DNA of 64,000 nt from Luscinia megarhynchos (taxonomy: Eukaryota; Chordata; Aves; Passeriformes; Turdidae): the NCBI GenBank assembly GCA_034336665.1, contig JAPFBE010000033.1, positions 3,038,001-3,102,000 of the forward strand, in the 5' to 3' direction. The notes below the pieces were generated by a model. That model searched no databases. It worked only from the letters and a program-made list of their open reading frames with translations, and was not told where the DNA came from. Numbering within the stretch: position 1 is the stretch's first letter; each line of letters opens with the position of its first letter. Made by a program: the position numbers and the translations under genes. Shown in pieces: positions 44,986 to 56,939 of the stretch.

Positions 44986-45476
44986 TGTAAGAGTCCGTCT
45001 AAAAGCCTCTCGTTTGTTCTGCCCAACGACCTTCGCCTGAGGCCTAAGAAGACCCCTCAAACTGCAGCTTAAAGGCGCTGGCCAGGGATGGAACGCCAAG
45101 TGATTGTTCCAGGTGGTGCTCATTGGACCAGGACTGGTCTCTCATGAGACTGGTTTACCCAACAAGGCTCCCACAGGTGTGAGAACAATAAACTAGTCAC
45201 AAGGACTGTTGGTGTGCCTGGAGCTTGCCATGGTGCGCTGCTCTCGAGCAGGCTACTTGCTGTAGCGTCCTGTTTCCACCTGTTTCTTGGAGCAATGATC
45301 TCCACATACAATAGTCCATAAATCTTCCCACCTTTTGGCCAGAAGCCACTCGCTTTGGAAAAGACTATAAAAACATCCTCGAAAAAAGACCCCCCGAGAT
45401 CTCCCCGGACGGCAATGGACATCTATTGGCTGGTACCACGAGGACCGTCTGCCCGTCTTGGTAGCTATAATCCCAA

Positions 45477-45529
<53 letters not shown>

Positions 45530-45678
45530 TTTCCTGTCCCTCTATCGCATTTGGTTGGCACTAAATAAAGTGCATTTTTTGCAAAATAAACTGGTTTTGT
45601 CCCCTTGCTGTATCTTTTGCGCTTTGAGATCCCTAAAAAGAACCTATCAGGACTCCGCATGTAGTGTGGACCCTGACA
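44986..45678 (+). mobile_element. 3' LTR, family 5
   Basis: TGTAAGAGTCCG..GACCCTGACA, 693 bases. It is almost identical to the 5' LTR except for a 4-bp indel, a few substitutions and a CT repeat of about 44 bases (45482-45525) against about 18. Confidence 0.93.
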
Positions 45679-45683
45679 ACCTC

Positions 45684-45917
45684 CAATCAAGATGTAAGAA
45701 AATCTCCACCAATGGACAGCAAAGAAGGGGTTAACCTACAAGACTTTGGGAGGGCCTAGAGTTATATAAGGCAGAGCATCCATTTTGTAGGTGAGCACCA
45801 GGTACTTTAGTCTTGTGCTCTGAGTGCTGATTTTTTCTCCTTATTGAATCTTTTGTTGTATTTTTGTTAAGGTTTAATAAACCTTTTAAATTCTTTAAGT
45901 GAGTGTTGTTTCTCACA
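45684..45917 (+). mobile_element. Right half of the LTR split by the provirus
   Basis: GTTATATAAGG near 45760 and AATAAA near 45876 give promoter and polyadenylation signals. It ends near TTTCTCACA. It is paired with 39820-40033. Confidence 0.55.
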
Positions 45918-46232
45918 TTAATAAACATGTAGTTATTAGCTTTCACTATTATATATTGACTTTTGCAAGTTATTTTGATATAGTACAATTTGTAATCACT
46001 TTTAACTGCTTTTGATATAATTTCTCAACTTATGTGGCTAATACCCTGGCCCTGTGTAGTTTATGTATTTTAGTGGATAAATATATTATAGTTTAGGCTC
46101 TTGCAAAATACTGAAATAAAGACTATGTGCTGTGTATTAACTGTTGCAGAAGTAGTTAATGCTTTTATAAATAATTGACAATGGTAAGAATAACACAGTT
46201 CTGTGAAATAGATAATGGTGATGTAATGTACT
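45918..46232. other. AT-rich DNA, no gene recognised
   Basis: No termini or ORFs. It may be host sequence or an old repeat. Confidence 0.4.
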
Positions 46233-46628
46233 TGTAGAATATCCTATCTGAATGATAACATTTAAAAGAACCAGGACACCAAGAGAAAAATTTACTACTG
46301 ACTCTCCAGTTATCAGGAAGTATCAAACAAACAGAACAGAGCCTCAAGAAGAAATAAAATATATTGATTTCATCTACAGGATAGCATGAAGACAAGTCAA
46401 AGGTTAAAATCAAGCAAAAGAATTCCCGTAACATGTAAACTCACAAGAATGTTTAAATATTTAAAGTCCTCATGAATATGCATTTAACCAATGTAATGAA
46501 AAAGTATATAAGAACATTGTTTTAAGCTAATGGTGTACTTTTGGCAGTTTGCCAAACACTGGATATTGTCCCATTTTCTCCCTTATTAATTTTTTAAAAA
46601 TTTTAAAGAGTAAGCCTTGTTTTTCACA
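46233..46628 (+). mobile_element. Probable LTR, plus-sense
   Basis: It starts TGTAGAATATCC and ends GTTTTTCACA. GTATATAAGAAC lies near 46505. The last ~60 bases resemble the LTR remnant ending at 6691. No clear duplication (GTACT against GAGCT). Confidence 0.5.
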
Positions 46629-47814
46629 GAGCTCAAATCTGAGATGGATGCTCCCACCCTGACCTGTGTCACTATGCTTTTCTGTATGCCGTCTAAAACT
46701 GCATTGCCTGTTCCAGACTTCTGCGTCCTAACACCTGTGCAACAGCATGCCATCCTCCAAGCGTGTTTCAGGAGTTGTGCCTCCAAAGCACACCCACCCT
46801 TGCCACTGGATATTTTTCCCCAGAAATAGCCAGCTGGATTGTGGAGGTTGATATTATTTGTTGGCAGTGCATAACTAAAGCTACCTAAGAAATCAGAGCA
46901 GCAGGGTTACAGCCCTCAATAGCCTCGTGCAGGGCAGGTTTTATCTTTTTTTAAGTGGAGATTTCATTAGCACCCAGTGTTCCTGCTTATGCTGATACTG
47001 CCAATATTGCTTGCACTACTGATGCTGATGCTCTTGCAAAAGAAGTTTATTATGTGTGTGGTGAGAAGTATCTTACAAAGTAGTTTTAAAAAGAATAATG
47101 AATTCCTGACTATGTAGCTCTACTTCTACTTTAATCTGTCTCTTATTTCTCCTAATATGATAAATTCTTCTGAGGTACTATGTGATGTCTGTGTTTTATA
47201 AGTCAATGTATATGATTTGGATGGTGATGCAAGTAGATGCACTCACATGTTTCTATACTACCAACCCTATGACTGATTCTGTGCCAGAACCAGTGGTTAT
47301 GGAGGATCAGGATCCTCCAAGGGCGCCTCTGTTGTATGATGCATGTTTAACACTTGAATTTCCCAGGCGTTTGTAGGTCCAGATCAGGAATTAGGAACTA
47401 TACTGAACTGACTGCTGCCACGTTTTCAAATTGCAGAGCACTACTTGCAATGTACTGTGCAGTTGTGCAGCGTATATACCCCAGGGATGCAAAGCTAAAT
47501 ACCCTGATTAAGAAACATCATAAGGATGTTTAATGTATGCATTACAATGTCGCCCTAATGGCACATCACCTTCCCCTACCCAATCCCCTGGTCTCTGATC
47601 GCAGGGAGTGCAGAGGCAGGATCACCAGGAACAGTGGTGTAGGAAAAAGGAGCGTTGGACAATAGACTGGGGAGAGCGTTTGCGGTGCCAGGATCCTGAC
47701 GCCTTCACCTGCGTCTCTCCCGAGCTCAACCCTCTTCATCGCCCGGCCCTTGCGCCAGGGAAAGACGTTTCTTTCTTCTTGTTTCCTTCAGCTTCCTCCT
47801 CAGCCCTTTTCTTT
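46629..47814. other. No gene recognised upstream of the CpG island
   Basis: Mixed DNA with short ORFs only. GC content rises from about 47600 toward the CpG island, as expected for promoter-upstream host sequence. Confidence 0.4.
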
Positions 47815-48520
47815 TAGTGAGGCGCTCCGACTACTGTGCTTGCTTTACACTCTACTTCGCCACTGGCGAACCCCCATCCTCCGCTCCTCTTAGGGCTTGA
47901 GGGTAGGGGAGGGAGGGGACGGGGCCTCGGCCGCTCTGCGCCGTGGGGTGGTGCTGGCGGGCTTAGCGGCCGCTCTGCGCGGCGCTCAGTTGTTCCGGCG
48001 GTGGCGGAAAAAGGAAGTGACGCCACATGCAGAGCCCTGCGGCCTCCGGTGACAGTCTCTCTGGCGCTGGGGGCGCGGAGTGGTGTCCGCGCGGCTAAGA
48101 CGCAGCTCCTTTCGGCCGCCCATGCCCCAGCTGCTACCCCGCGGGGGGGAGGCTTGGAGGGATCTTGCGGTGTCCAGGTGAGTGGGGCCGGCGCGGCCAG
48201 GGCTCGCCCGCTGCACGCTTCTGTAGGGCTGGGCCGCCTAGCTTCAGCCGCGGGGGCGCTGGAGCCGTTGCCGTTAGCCCGGCTGCGCGTGGGCGGGAGA
48301 CGGCGAGGCGCCACGGGAGAGGCGGATACTGGCTTCGCACTCCGTCTACCCTCCCCCGGGACTGGCGGAGGCGGGAGGGCACACTTCAGGGTTCCGGTCC
48401 CGGTTCCGGTCCCATCAGGGTCGTGAAGGCCCGCGCCTTTATCATCCGTGCCCGCCGAGGGCTTTTCAGGGAAACGTGGGAGTCTGTTGGGTGCTTTCAG
48501 TACTGACCGCCTCGGTAATA
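47815..48520 (+). promoter_or_regulatory. CpG-island promoter with probable first exon
   Basis: A GC- and CpG-rich block of about 700 bases, unlike the LTRs on either side. A consensus 5' splice site, CAG|GTGAGT, lies at 48175-48183, so an exon likely ends at 48177. Two ATGs in the presumed exon (48027 and 48122) open short frames. The second stays open to the donor, but a non-coding first exon is at least as likely. The gene cannot be named from this window. Confidence 0.68.
48013..48025 (+). promoter_or_regulatory. ETS/CRE-type promoter element
   Basis: GGAAGTGACGCCA combines an ETS core (GGAAGTG) with a CRE-like TGACG half-site, a pairing common near start sites of housekeeping genes. It lies about 150 bases before the proposed splice donor. 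Confidence 0.5.
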
Positions 48521-51500
48521 GTGATCTCTATCACGGCCCGGCTCAGTACTGGGACCGCGGGATCCAGCCTAGCCGCCGCTTTTCAGCTCTAACCTTGCCT
48601 GGAGTCAGCGGATGAAAGCCTCACCACAGCTGCTGGAAGCAACTTTGGCCACTTAGTCTTTCATGGGACATCTGTAAAGTGCCGTGAGTTTGTGTTAGCT
48701 GTTTGGAGAAAAACCCTTTGAAAAACAAGGGGTGTAACCTGTTTCAGTTTTATGCTTCTTTAGTTTTTTTTCCCTTCTTTGTTTACTTTGTGGGAAGCTA
48801 TATTTTATATGGAAAAAAAAATCCAAGTTGTTCGTTGCTTATCTAGCCTGAGTTCTCCTTGAGCTCCTAATATCTAGGTTGCAGTTGTGGTTTTGAGCAA
48901 CACAGTCATCCATGGAGAATGTAAAATTTAACTGTGCTACTTTTTTCTTTTTAGAAGGAAAAAGGCAGTCTGAGGAGAGTTGGAGTAATTTAACTATTAC
49001 CCCAATTCCAGTATTGAAACTTTTTTGCCTTTATTTTTAATTGTACTTTTGTATTAGTTTGTTAATAGCAGAACAAGGCAACTTGTCTTAAAGTTTGTGA
49101 AACCATAACTGTAATAATTTAGTTAAACAAAGTCTTGCTTGTAACTAGTTCCACACTTTAAACCAGCATAAAGTACTTAACTGTTTCAAAGGCTGGAAAA
49201 AAATCTTGTCTATAGGGATTCTATGGCATAAGTCAGTCCTGTTTGGTATTGTGGTGTTGTTTTTTTTTTTGTTGGTTTTGGGTTTTTTTTTCGCTGTCAG
49301 GTAATTCTAGCTTTTAAAAATGAATGAGTGGTAAATATTTGAACCTTTGAGCATCTCTTTAAAAATGTAAAATTTATTGGAATTCCCACTCCCAAAGATT
49401 TTATTTGGTTTTAAATTTCCTCTGGTACTTTTCAAGACCATAAGACCAAATAATAGTTTCACTTATAGGCAAGGGCTAGCCTATTTTCAGTTTTCAAGCT
49501 AAAGTTTTAAGTCCAAATAGTAATAGCTCTCCCCTTAGAACAGCAAACAAACATTAGATTTAAAATGTTTCCCTTAAAGTATCCTACATTGCTTAAGTTT
49601 ATTTAAAAATGTAATGTTTGACCTTGAGATGGAAACTGAATATGGTACTGTTTTGAGGTCTTCATCTTGTGGTTCTTCTGCCTTAGTTAACACCTGTAAT
49701 GACCATATCTATGATATAAGAGCTGAAAGGCAGTCACAACAGTGCAGCTTCTCCTGTTACCCTGGAAGAGGGTAACATCGCTTTTGCAGAGCAAATAGGT
49801 TTGTAATAAGCTCTAAGGAGTCATTAAGTTACTTGCTATGTGTTTTCTAAGCCCTAATATCTTGCCTCCCCCTTCATGTATGATACCAAAAAAGTGAAAT
49901 GAAGTGTGGAGAACTCAGCTGTCTGACAGCAATCATTTTTAAGCATAATTTTCTGAATATTTCTTACCTCTAGTGATCTAGCATAGTTTGATGTTGGCAA
50001 AAGAAGCTCCTAAGGGGGTGATTATATGGCTGCTAAAGGCTTATAAAATAGTGCTTTTTGTGGTTCATATATACCAGTAGCACTGGTATTCTGTGTAGGG
50101 AAATAGGAGTAGGGACTGTGGGGGTAATGAAAGATAGTATGTGAGTTTTGGCAGCTGGTATTTATGCCCAAGATGAGGATAACAGTTCTGACTCATTTTT
50201 AAGCACTTTATTTTTTTAATTATAATGTGTTGACTATTTCTGTTTGCTCTTTAGCCTAATTGCTGGTTGACATGAAGAGGTGCAATGAGATTCCTGAGAA
50301 ATCAGGAAGAGGAAAGTGACTGTAGTCTTACGCATTTAAGTGTATGAAGTGTATTGCCATACAGCCTGGGCATTTATGCTTTCGCTCCATAACTGCATGC
50401 AGTCTGCCTGCCTGGTAGAAATTAACGTGCTCAAACAACCTGGGAAACGAGTGGATACATTAAACTGGGTACTGTGAAGGGAGGGGAAAAGGTAAGGAAC
50501 CTGATGCCAACCACAAGGCAGTTGAGAAAGGTCAATAGAGTGATCACAACACACAGAAACTAAGCCCTGCTCTGACTGATAAAAGAGAAATAGGAAGGAT
50601 GTTTGTGTGCATTTCACAGATCACACTGGCAGCTGACAGTGTGGAGGAGGTAGGGATTAATCAGGTAAAATAAGATTGAATTACCAAGAGTAAATATAGA
50701 GAATCATGAGGGGCTTTGAACACTAAATGTTAGGGAGATAAGTGGATACAACTTGATCTTGTTATAATGAGACCAAGTTATATAGTGAGATCTCATTGAT
50801 ATAACTTGATCTGGTGAGTGAACTGGTGATTGGTGGCCATCTTCACCACAGTGATCACAAAGCAATCGAGTTTAAAATCTCTGTTGCCAGGAGGAAAAGT
50901 TTCAGGAAAACCTCAACCCTGGATGTGAGGAGAGCAGACTTCAGGCTGCTCGGTGAACTAGTGAGTAAGGTCCCCTGGGAAAACACTTTTGCAAGTGCTG
51001 GGGTCCATCTGTGCTGGTCACTTTTTAAACATTACCTCCTAAGGACGGAGGAGCAGGCAATTCCTAAATGTCAGAAGTCCAGCAGGCAAGGCAGAAAGCT
51101 AGCTTGGCTGAACAGGGACCTTCTTCTGGAGCTAAGGCAAAAGAAAAAATACTTGTATTTGAAGACTCTTTCAGGCTAGCATTTTTGTTTCAATGTATGT
51201 GGATTGTGGATTTGATGTTACAGTGAGACTTTTGTAGTGTCCTGCACAATGCTCTTCTGCTTTGATGCTTAAAAATTTCCTGGAAATGAACAGAAAAAGC
51301 CAGACCTCGATTGGATAAGTAGTTTTTCTGGCTATGTTTCTGCTCTAATGTCTTGTTTCATGGTGCTTGGTCATTAGCATTTCAAGACATTTAAGAAAAG
51401 GCATATTTCACTTCCATTCATCCAAAATGGATAGAGGCCAAGAGACTCTCAGTAGCAGAGCTGGAAATAACTAAGTGCCAGACTTTATAATATGAGCTGT

Positions 51501-52951
51501 CTGCATGATGAAGCAATTACCATTTCAATAATTTGTTTTTCATTGGAAATAATTGCATTTCCATTATACCAGTTTGAGGTTGGTGCTCTATGTACTGTAC
51601 TGTATTACTGTGTAATAGTGCTGTCAAACTTTCTGAAATAAGAAGCAACTTGACATAATAGCCAGGTAAGGTTAAGAAAGTGCTGTTCTCTTGTATTGTG
51701 GCTTTCTTATCAGCTGATAATTCTCCTGGCTTTTCAGCACACACTCCCAATTCTTGCCCTCTTGGAATGCCAGCTCTGGGCAGAGGCAGTTCTAAATAAT
51801 CTGGCAAAAAATAAAAAGTTTTAGGAGAAAAATGTTGATAAGGAGTAGGTCAGGAAGCTGTTTATGAATTCCATGTACTTGTGGCTGGAAATAAATGTAA
51901 GATAAGGAGGTTTTAGAGGCTGTCTCCTAACGAAGCTGAATAAAATGCTGATAGCCTGAGGCCTTCTCATGTTTAATAAGATGTCTTTTGGAAATGAAGT
52001 TGTCATTGTGGGAAAGAATGGGCATATGGGTAGCAGTGCCCATGAGCTGAATTACCGATAAATACAGTTTGAGTTGTCAATAGCTGTGGTTCCTCCAGAG
52101 CTGGGAACACCTTTTGATCAGCACTATGCAGAATCTGTGAGGAGTTATAAAAAAATATTTATTTGAATATTGTTTTTAGAAAGCCTTAAAGGTAAAGTTT
52201 TATTTTCCATGTTTCCACTTACTGTTATTAATAAGTCATCTTAAAGGCAATTCATAAGCTTTGGATCTTCTCACTGTAATAAAGAAAATCCAGAAATTGT
52301 TGAATAGCATAAAATTAAAGTAAGGAAATGCATTGAGTATCTTGCCAGAGTTAATTTCATAAGCCCTCAATAATTAGCTATAGACTTCACCTCAATTTAA
52401 AGATGGATTGATAACAGGCACTTGATTTCCTTTTTTTTTCTGCTTTTTTAACACCTGTGGTGGATTACACTGTTTGTATGGAACTCATCAAGCTACAGCA
52501 ATAATAACACTGTTGAATGAATGGAATGGGATTGAATCAATACTTCAGACTTTATGCTCTTTTTTCTTTTATCTCCCCTTTTGCCGGGGAAGTTGTATAT
52601 ATTGTTTATGTCTCCTGTTCCTAATTATTACTTTTATTCTTAAGAAAGCTCTGCTAGCTGAGCCACTTTTTTCTAAATCAAGACCAATAATGCAAACAGT
52701 AATTTTGGGGTGATTGGTGCTTTTATTTAAGGATAAGTAAGGGGTTTTTTGGTTGATTGTTTTTTCTTTGTTTGTTTGTGTTTTTTTCCTCCTATCAGTA
52801 CTTGCATGGTACTGCTGAAAACTACGTTTTAATTTTCTTCTGCTCTTCTTGTAGCTGGTAGCTTGGTATCCTCGTACTGTGATTTAATTTCTGTAGTCAA
52901 ATATATGCAAAGTCTTCTGTATGTCATGGGAAAGAAATGTCCATTTCTTGG
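48178..52951 (+). other. Intron-like host DNA
   Basis: AT-rich sequence without LTR termini or credible ORFs, apart from the CR1 fragment. Composition and position after a splice donor suggest the first intron of the CpG-island gene. No acceptor-exon pair is visible before the window's next ERV cluster. Confidence 0.5.
50805..51180 (+). mobile_element. CR1-type LINE fragment
   Basis: An open stretch of about 120 codons has SDHKAIEFKI (end of the endonuclease domain), then basic and Trp-containing linker sequence (KLAWLNRDLLLELRQKKK) in the style of avian CR1 ORF2. It is truncated on both sides. CR1 is the main LINE of birds, which supports the avian assignment. Confidence 0.8.
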
Positions 52952-53656
52952 TGTTGGAGGTTGGGTTTTTGTTTTTTTACTGTGTCAGTTTAAAGAATTT
53001 TTCCCATTATCATGCTAACGGAGCCTGCCAGTTATGCCCATGCTCTTTTGACGACTCTAGACAAAGGGGTGGGTGGGAGTTGGCTTCCGGAGAGGGGGGC
53101 TACTCGTGTTTCCGGTGAGCTCGGAGGAAGAGGACCCTCTGTCTACAGCACACGCAGCCAGAACTCAGGAGAGCCAGGTGCTCTGCGGTCAACTGCCCTG
53201 CATCTCCTGCGCTCCAGCCTCCTACCTCTGAGGACACAGCTAATCACCTGGACGCAAACGGTGAGCGAGGAGCTGCCCTCTCCAGCCCGCTCCCAACTAG
53301 GACACAGCGCGGCCACTGCTGTTTCCCCCCCGCTCCCACCTGCTCTCCACAGCTGTGCAGGCTCTGTCCCGTCTTCACCACCCGGACTGAGCGCAGAGAG
53401 AGTGTGCCTGCAGCTAAAGAAAGGACTGGAACTGAGTTATCTGTTCTGTTTTGTTGGTAATTTTAATAACTGCTGTTGTTTCTGCTTGTACGGTTAGATA
53501 TATTCGTAAAAGAGCTGTTACTCCTACCCCCTTATCTCTGCCTCAGAGTCCTTGATTCAAACAATTATAATACTTGGAGGGAGTGGAATGAAATTCTCTA
53601 TTTCAAAGAGGAGCTTCTGCCTTTATTGGCAGACACCTGTCCTTCAAACCAGGACA
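52952..53656 (+). mobile_element. Solo LTR, family 1, in the intron-like region
   Basis: TGTTGGAGGTTGGG..AAACCAGGACA, 705 bases, plus-sense, with GC-rich core 53050-53400. Flanks CTTGG/CCTGG match at four of five positions. It lies in the same orientation as the CpG-island gene and could supply a promoter or polyadenylation site. Confidence 0.85.
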
Positions 53657-53661
53657 CCTGG

Positions 53662-54048
53662 TCTATCTGTTTCTTCTTGAAGTAGAGGTTAAATTTTTTC
53701 ACCTCTGCCAACTGGGAGTAAATACTGTAGAAAGTATCTGATAGTAAAACCCATGTTCAAGGCATTCATAATGCACATGCAACTGGCTTTTGGCCTAGTC
53801 AGTTCTGGTTTATTTTTTAAATACAAAAAGTAGCTTTTGATCATCTGTTTGACAAACTCGTGTTTGCTTTATACTATTTTTTCACCTGTTTGTCAAAAGC
53901 TTATTCTAAATTAACTCTCTTCTGCACTGTCCTTTTTTTCTACCAGGCTTCTTCTTCCATGAAAGATCATGCCACAGTCCCTATTATTCTTCCAGTGCTC
54001 ATAGACATTTGTCTATGGCTGTGGCATCCTACAAGAATTTAATCTTTT
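53662..54048. other. No gene recognised
   Basis: AT-rich host-like DNA between two LTRs. Confidence 0.4.
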
Positions 54049-54053
54049 TTGTT

Positions 54054-54504
54054 TGTGCTGCTTTCAGCTGGGGTCGAGTTAATTTTCTTCACAGTGGGTG
54101 GTATAGGGCTGGTGTTGTATTTGTGCTGAACACATGGCTGATAATATAGAGATGTTTTTGTTATTGCTGAGCAGGGCTTACACAGAGCCAAAACCTTTTC
54201 TACCTATCGTATTGCCACGCTGGCAAGGAGGCTGGGAGGAGACACAGCTGGGACAGGTGACCCTAACTGACCAAAGGGATGTTCCAGACCATATGAGATC
54301 ATGCTCAGTATATAAAGTAAGGGGAAGAAGGAGGAAGGGGGGGACGTTTTGAGTGATGATGTTTGTCTTCCCAAGTGACTTATGCATGATGGTGCCCTGC
54401 TCTCCTGGAGATGGCTGAACACCTGCCTGTTCATTGGAAGTAGTGAATTAATTGCTTGTTTTGCTTTGCTTGTGTGCGTGGCTTTTGGTTTCCCAATTAA
54501 ACTG
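54054..54504 (+). mobile_element. Left part of an older solo LTR, family 4
   Basis: It starts TGTGCTGC followed by CAGCTGGGGTCGAGTT, and has AGTATATAAAG near 54309. It is interrupted at 54505 by provirus copy 5 and resumes at 61182. The outer flanks TTGTT (54049-54053 and 61300-61304) are a perfect 5-bp duplication across 7.2 kb, proving the two parts are one element. Confidence 0.85.
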
Positions 54505-55082
54505 CGTCCTAGATTACAATGTAAAGCTATGCCCAAAGGTATATATTCTATCACCATCTGCTGAAACTAGGTGGGGCAGTGATTCTTATCTCTGTGGGAC
54601 ATATCCTCTGCTAATGGGCCATCTGTTAAAACCAGATGGGGCAATGTTTTTTATCTTTCCGACGACCCACCCTTCCTCCAGGGAGATATCTTCTGTTAAT
54701 GAGCAATTGAGTCCCATTGCATGACTGATAAAATTGCATCATCCCATTGGGAGATGCTCCACCCAGGGGGAGGAGCTAAGCCTTTCCTACCTAGATAAAA
54801 ACTGAGATATGGAACACCAAAGCTGCTTTTATCCACTGGTTTCCAGAGGACAAGAGCGACCAGGATCACTGCCAGGATTTCTACAGGATCACTGCTTCGA
54901 GAAGACCACTTCATCTGGACTGCTACCACCACCCTAACTAGTGGGGTGTCAGGTTGTATTCTGACTCTGTCAGTGGTTTTTCTTTTGCACTATTGCATGT
55001 ATTTTATTTTTTCTCTTTTTTTTCCTATTAAATTGTACTTCTGATTTGGAGTCTCACTGGTTGTGATTTCAAAACCATTACA
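54505..55082 (+). mobile_element. 5' LTR of copy 5, family 3
   Basis: It begins CGTCCTAGATT (TG changed to CG) and ends AAACCATTACA, 578 bases. A TATA-like GATAAAAAC lies near 54794 and CTATTAAATTG near 55024. It matches the 3' LTR with only a few differences. Confidence 0.9.
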
Positions 55083-55088
55083 TATTTT

Positions 55089-55106
55089 TGGTGCCCAACG
55101 TGGGGC
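55089..55106 (+). promoter_or_regulatory. Primer-binding site of copy 5, tRNA-Lys-like
   Basis: TGGTGCCCAACGTGGGGC differs by one base from the site complementary to tRNA-Lys(1,2) 3' ends in betaretroviruses. It sits six bases inside the LTR. Confidence 0.82.
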
Positions 55107-55138
55107 AAAGGGGTACTTAGAAAAGTCAGAATTGCATT

Positions 55139-56878
55139 TTGTATTGTAGAAGCCACCTATTTGCTATGATGCTCAACATGCTTACATGGGTCTTATATCT
55201 AGCTCTCTATATTTTTCCGCACAAGGGGAACTATCTGCTGCTTGTAATGCTCCTGTGTAGACCAGGGTATGGTATAAAAATTCCTTTATTGTTCTATTGT
55301 GTCTATTGCACGATAACCTCTGAGGCAATGAACATCATTTGGAATATAGACTCAACTTTGTTTGCTTGTCCTAGTTTAAGCTACTTCATTTGGGGCCTCA
55401 ACAATCACACCCAGCCGCTGGGGGGAGGAGTAAAGAATGATTTTTTTCCAGTCTTTCAGGCCTGACACAGCAGTTTTTGGATGCCAAGGACAGCATTGTG
55501 GTGTTGTTAGTTCTGCTTTGTCTTCTCTGCACAGCCTGCAACATGCTTAGAAACAACACTACATGGTGTGATGCAGCGTATTCTTGAGGAAGAGGAAAAA
55601 AGAAGCAAAGCAACAGTGTCCATGTCCCCTCAGAATGTCACAGAGAAGAAAAGAACCAAATGCAAAGCAACAGTGTCCGTGTCTACGCAGATTGTCACAG
55701 AGGGGAAAGGAACCAAAAAGTGCCATCAGCATCTCCACACAAACTGGCACTGAATCAGAACAGCCTGGACCAGTTGCAGTAGTCCCCATTCAGAAGAAGA
55801 AATCAAAGAGAAAATCAGTCTGGATAGTGACTGATGAGGGTGCGGCAGGACCTTCTCACCCAGCGGAAGAGACAGAACCAGAAATCATCACTCGCTCTCT
55901 ATCCCTGGGTGAGCTGCATGACCTGCGGAGGGAATTCACTCGCCAGACAAATGAGTCCATCCTGATCTGGCTGCTCCGCATCTGGGACGCTGCAGCCAAT
56001 GACACCATTCTGGATGGAAGTGAGGCCAAGCAACTGGAATGGCTGTCCCGGGATGCGGTCATTGACCAGGGGATCGGGAGAACGCAAGAAACTCTCAGCC
56101 TTTGGCGGCGACTGCTGACAAGTGTGAAGAACAAATACCTTTGTAAAGAAGACCTCCAGGTTCACCAAGGAAAATGGAGCACAGTGGAACAAGGTATCCA
56201 ATGCCTGAGGGAATTGGCTGTGCTGGAGATAATTTTCTCAGAAGATGAGAGATTTCCTAAGAGCCCAGATTGCATCTGGTGCACATTGCAAATGTTGAGA
56301 TTCGCACAGCTTGGACCAGAGATGTACTCCCGTTTCCTGGCAACGCTACAATGGAGGGAAGGCGAGGACATGGTAGGCATCTTGGTCAATAAAATAAGAA
56401 TTTACGAGAACACTGTCATCACCCCATTTGGTACCCATGTCTCGTCTGTGGAAACAAGGCTGGTTGAGCAAGTCCAGAGTTTAATTGAAGAGGTCCATCA
56501 GAAACTAAAAAAGGAACTTAAGGAAGAAACTACCACATCTCGCCAGATCCAACAAGAGTCTCTGCCATTAGGAGTTGGCGTTCCCCAGCCAGGGAGAGAG
56601 GATACACTCCATGAGGTAGCCTCTGGTTTTTCCTTCAGGAGCATGGAGAAGACATGAGGAAGTGGGATGGAAAACCCGCCTCCTTAGCAGCCCGGGTACA
56701 TGAACTGAAAAGAGGGACACCTAACATAAGAAGCTCATCTAGAGTCAACACTGCTCTAGTCTCTCGTGCACAAAACTCCAGACAGCATCGGAATGATGAT
56801 ATGACTGCTCCTCTTGAAGGGACCGCAGAAACCTATTTACAGGAAGAGAGCAATGTGTACCAAGACCAGGAATAGAGG
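55139..56878 (+). pseudogene. gag: ERVL-like gag, copy 5
   Basis: A hydrophobic N-terminal block (55139-55465; TWVLYLALYIF, LLLVMLL) and a further membrane-like stretch near 55495-55545 precede a 57-bp repeat region (55603-55720) with a one-base shift in it. A 357-codon frame (55584-56657) holds LIWLLRIWDAAAND, GSEAKQLEWLS and LSLWRRLL, matching the capsid-like region of copy 2. A Glu/Lys-rich helix follows. The basic tail lies in another frame (56654-56875). No zinc knuckle is seen. Confidence 0.75.
55603..55720 (+). repeat. 57-bp coding repeat in gag of copy 5
   Basis: Two clear units start at about 55605 and 55662 (GCAAAGCAACAGTGTCC..), and a third degenerate one follows. Each codes 19 residues rich in Thr, Ser and Lys. 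It occupies the same place as the 39-bp Pro-rich repeat of copy 2, between the membrane segment and capsid-like part. Confidence 0.8.
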
Positions 56879-56939
56879 GCCCCTGCCTCTATCCAGGTAG
56901 AGGAGAGGGACAATGGGATCTATTGGACTGTGTGGATCT

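Larger units (their letters stand above)
40034..45678 (+). mobile_element. Internally deleted family 5 provirus with perfect 5-bp duplication
   Basis: Order: 5' LTR 40034-40704, primer-binding site, ~790-base leader with repeats, gag start, a fused gag-RT-RNase H region, env, AT-rich tail, 3' LTR 44986-45678. Flanking ACCTC repeats are exact. The LTRs differ at only about six single bases, one 4-bp indel and a CT-repeat length, so insertion was recent. Protease, most of RT and all of integrase are missing. It therefore must have moved, if at all, using proteins supplied by another element. Confidence 0.92.

Noticed and set aside
39820..45917. A clean target duplication for the outer LTR split by the family 5 provirus
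   Set aside because: Candidate flanks (GACCT against TTAAT) do not match. Only the inner ACCTC duplication is secure, so the outer edges are left approximate.
47814..48506. Overlapping ORFs up to 196 codons on both strands at 47.8-48.5 kb
   Set aside because: GC-rich CpG-island sequence has few stops by chance. Both strands and several frames are open, and no domain is visible.
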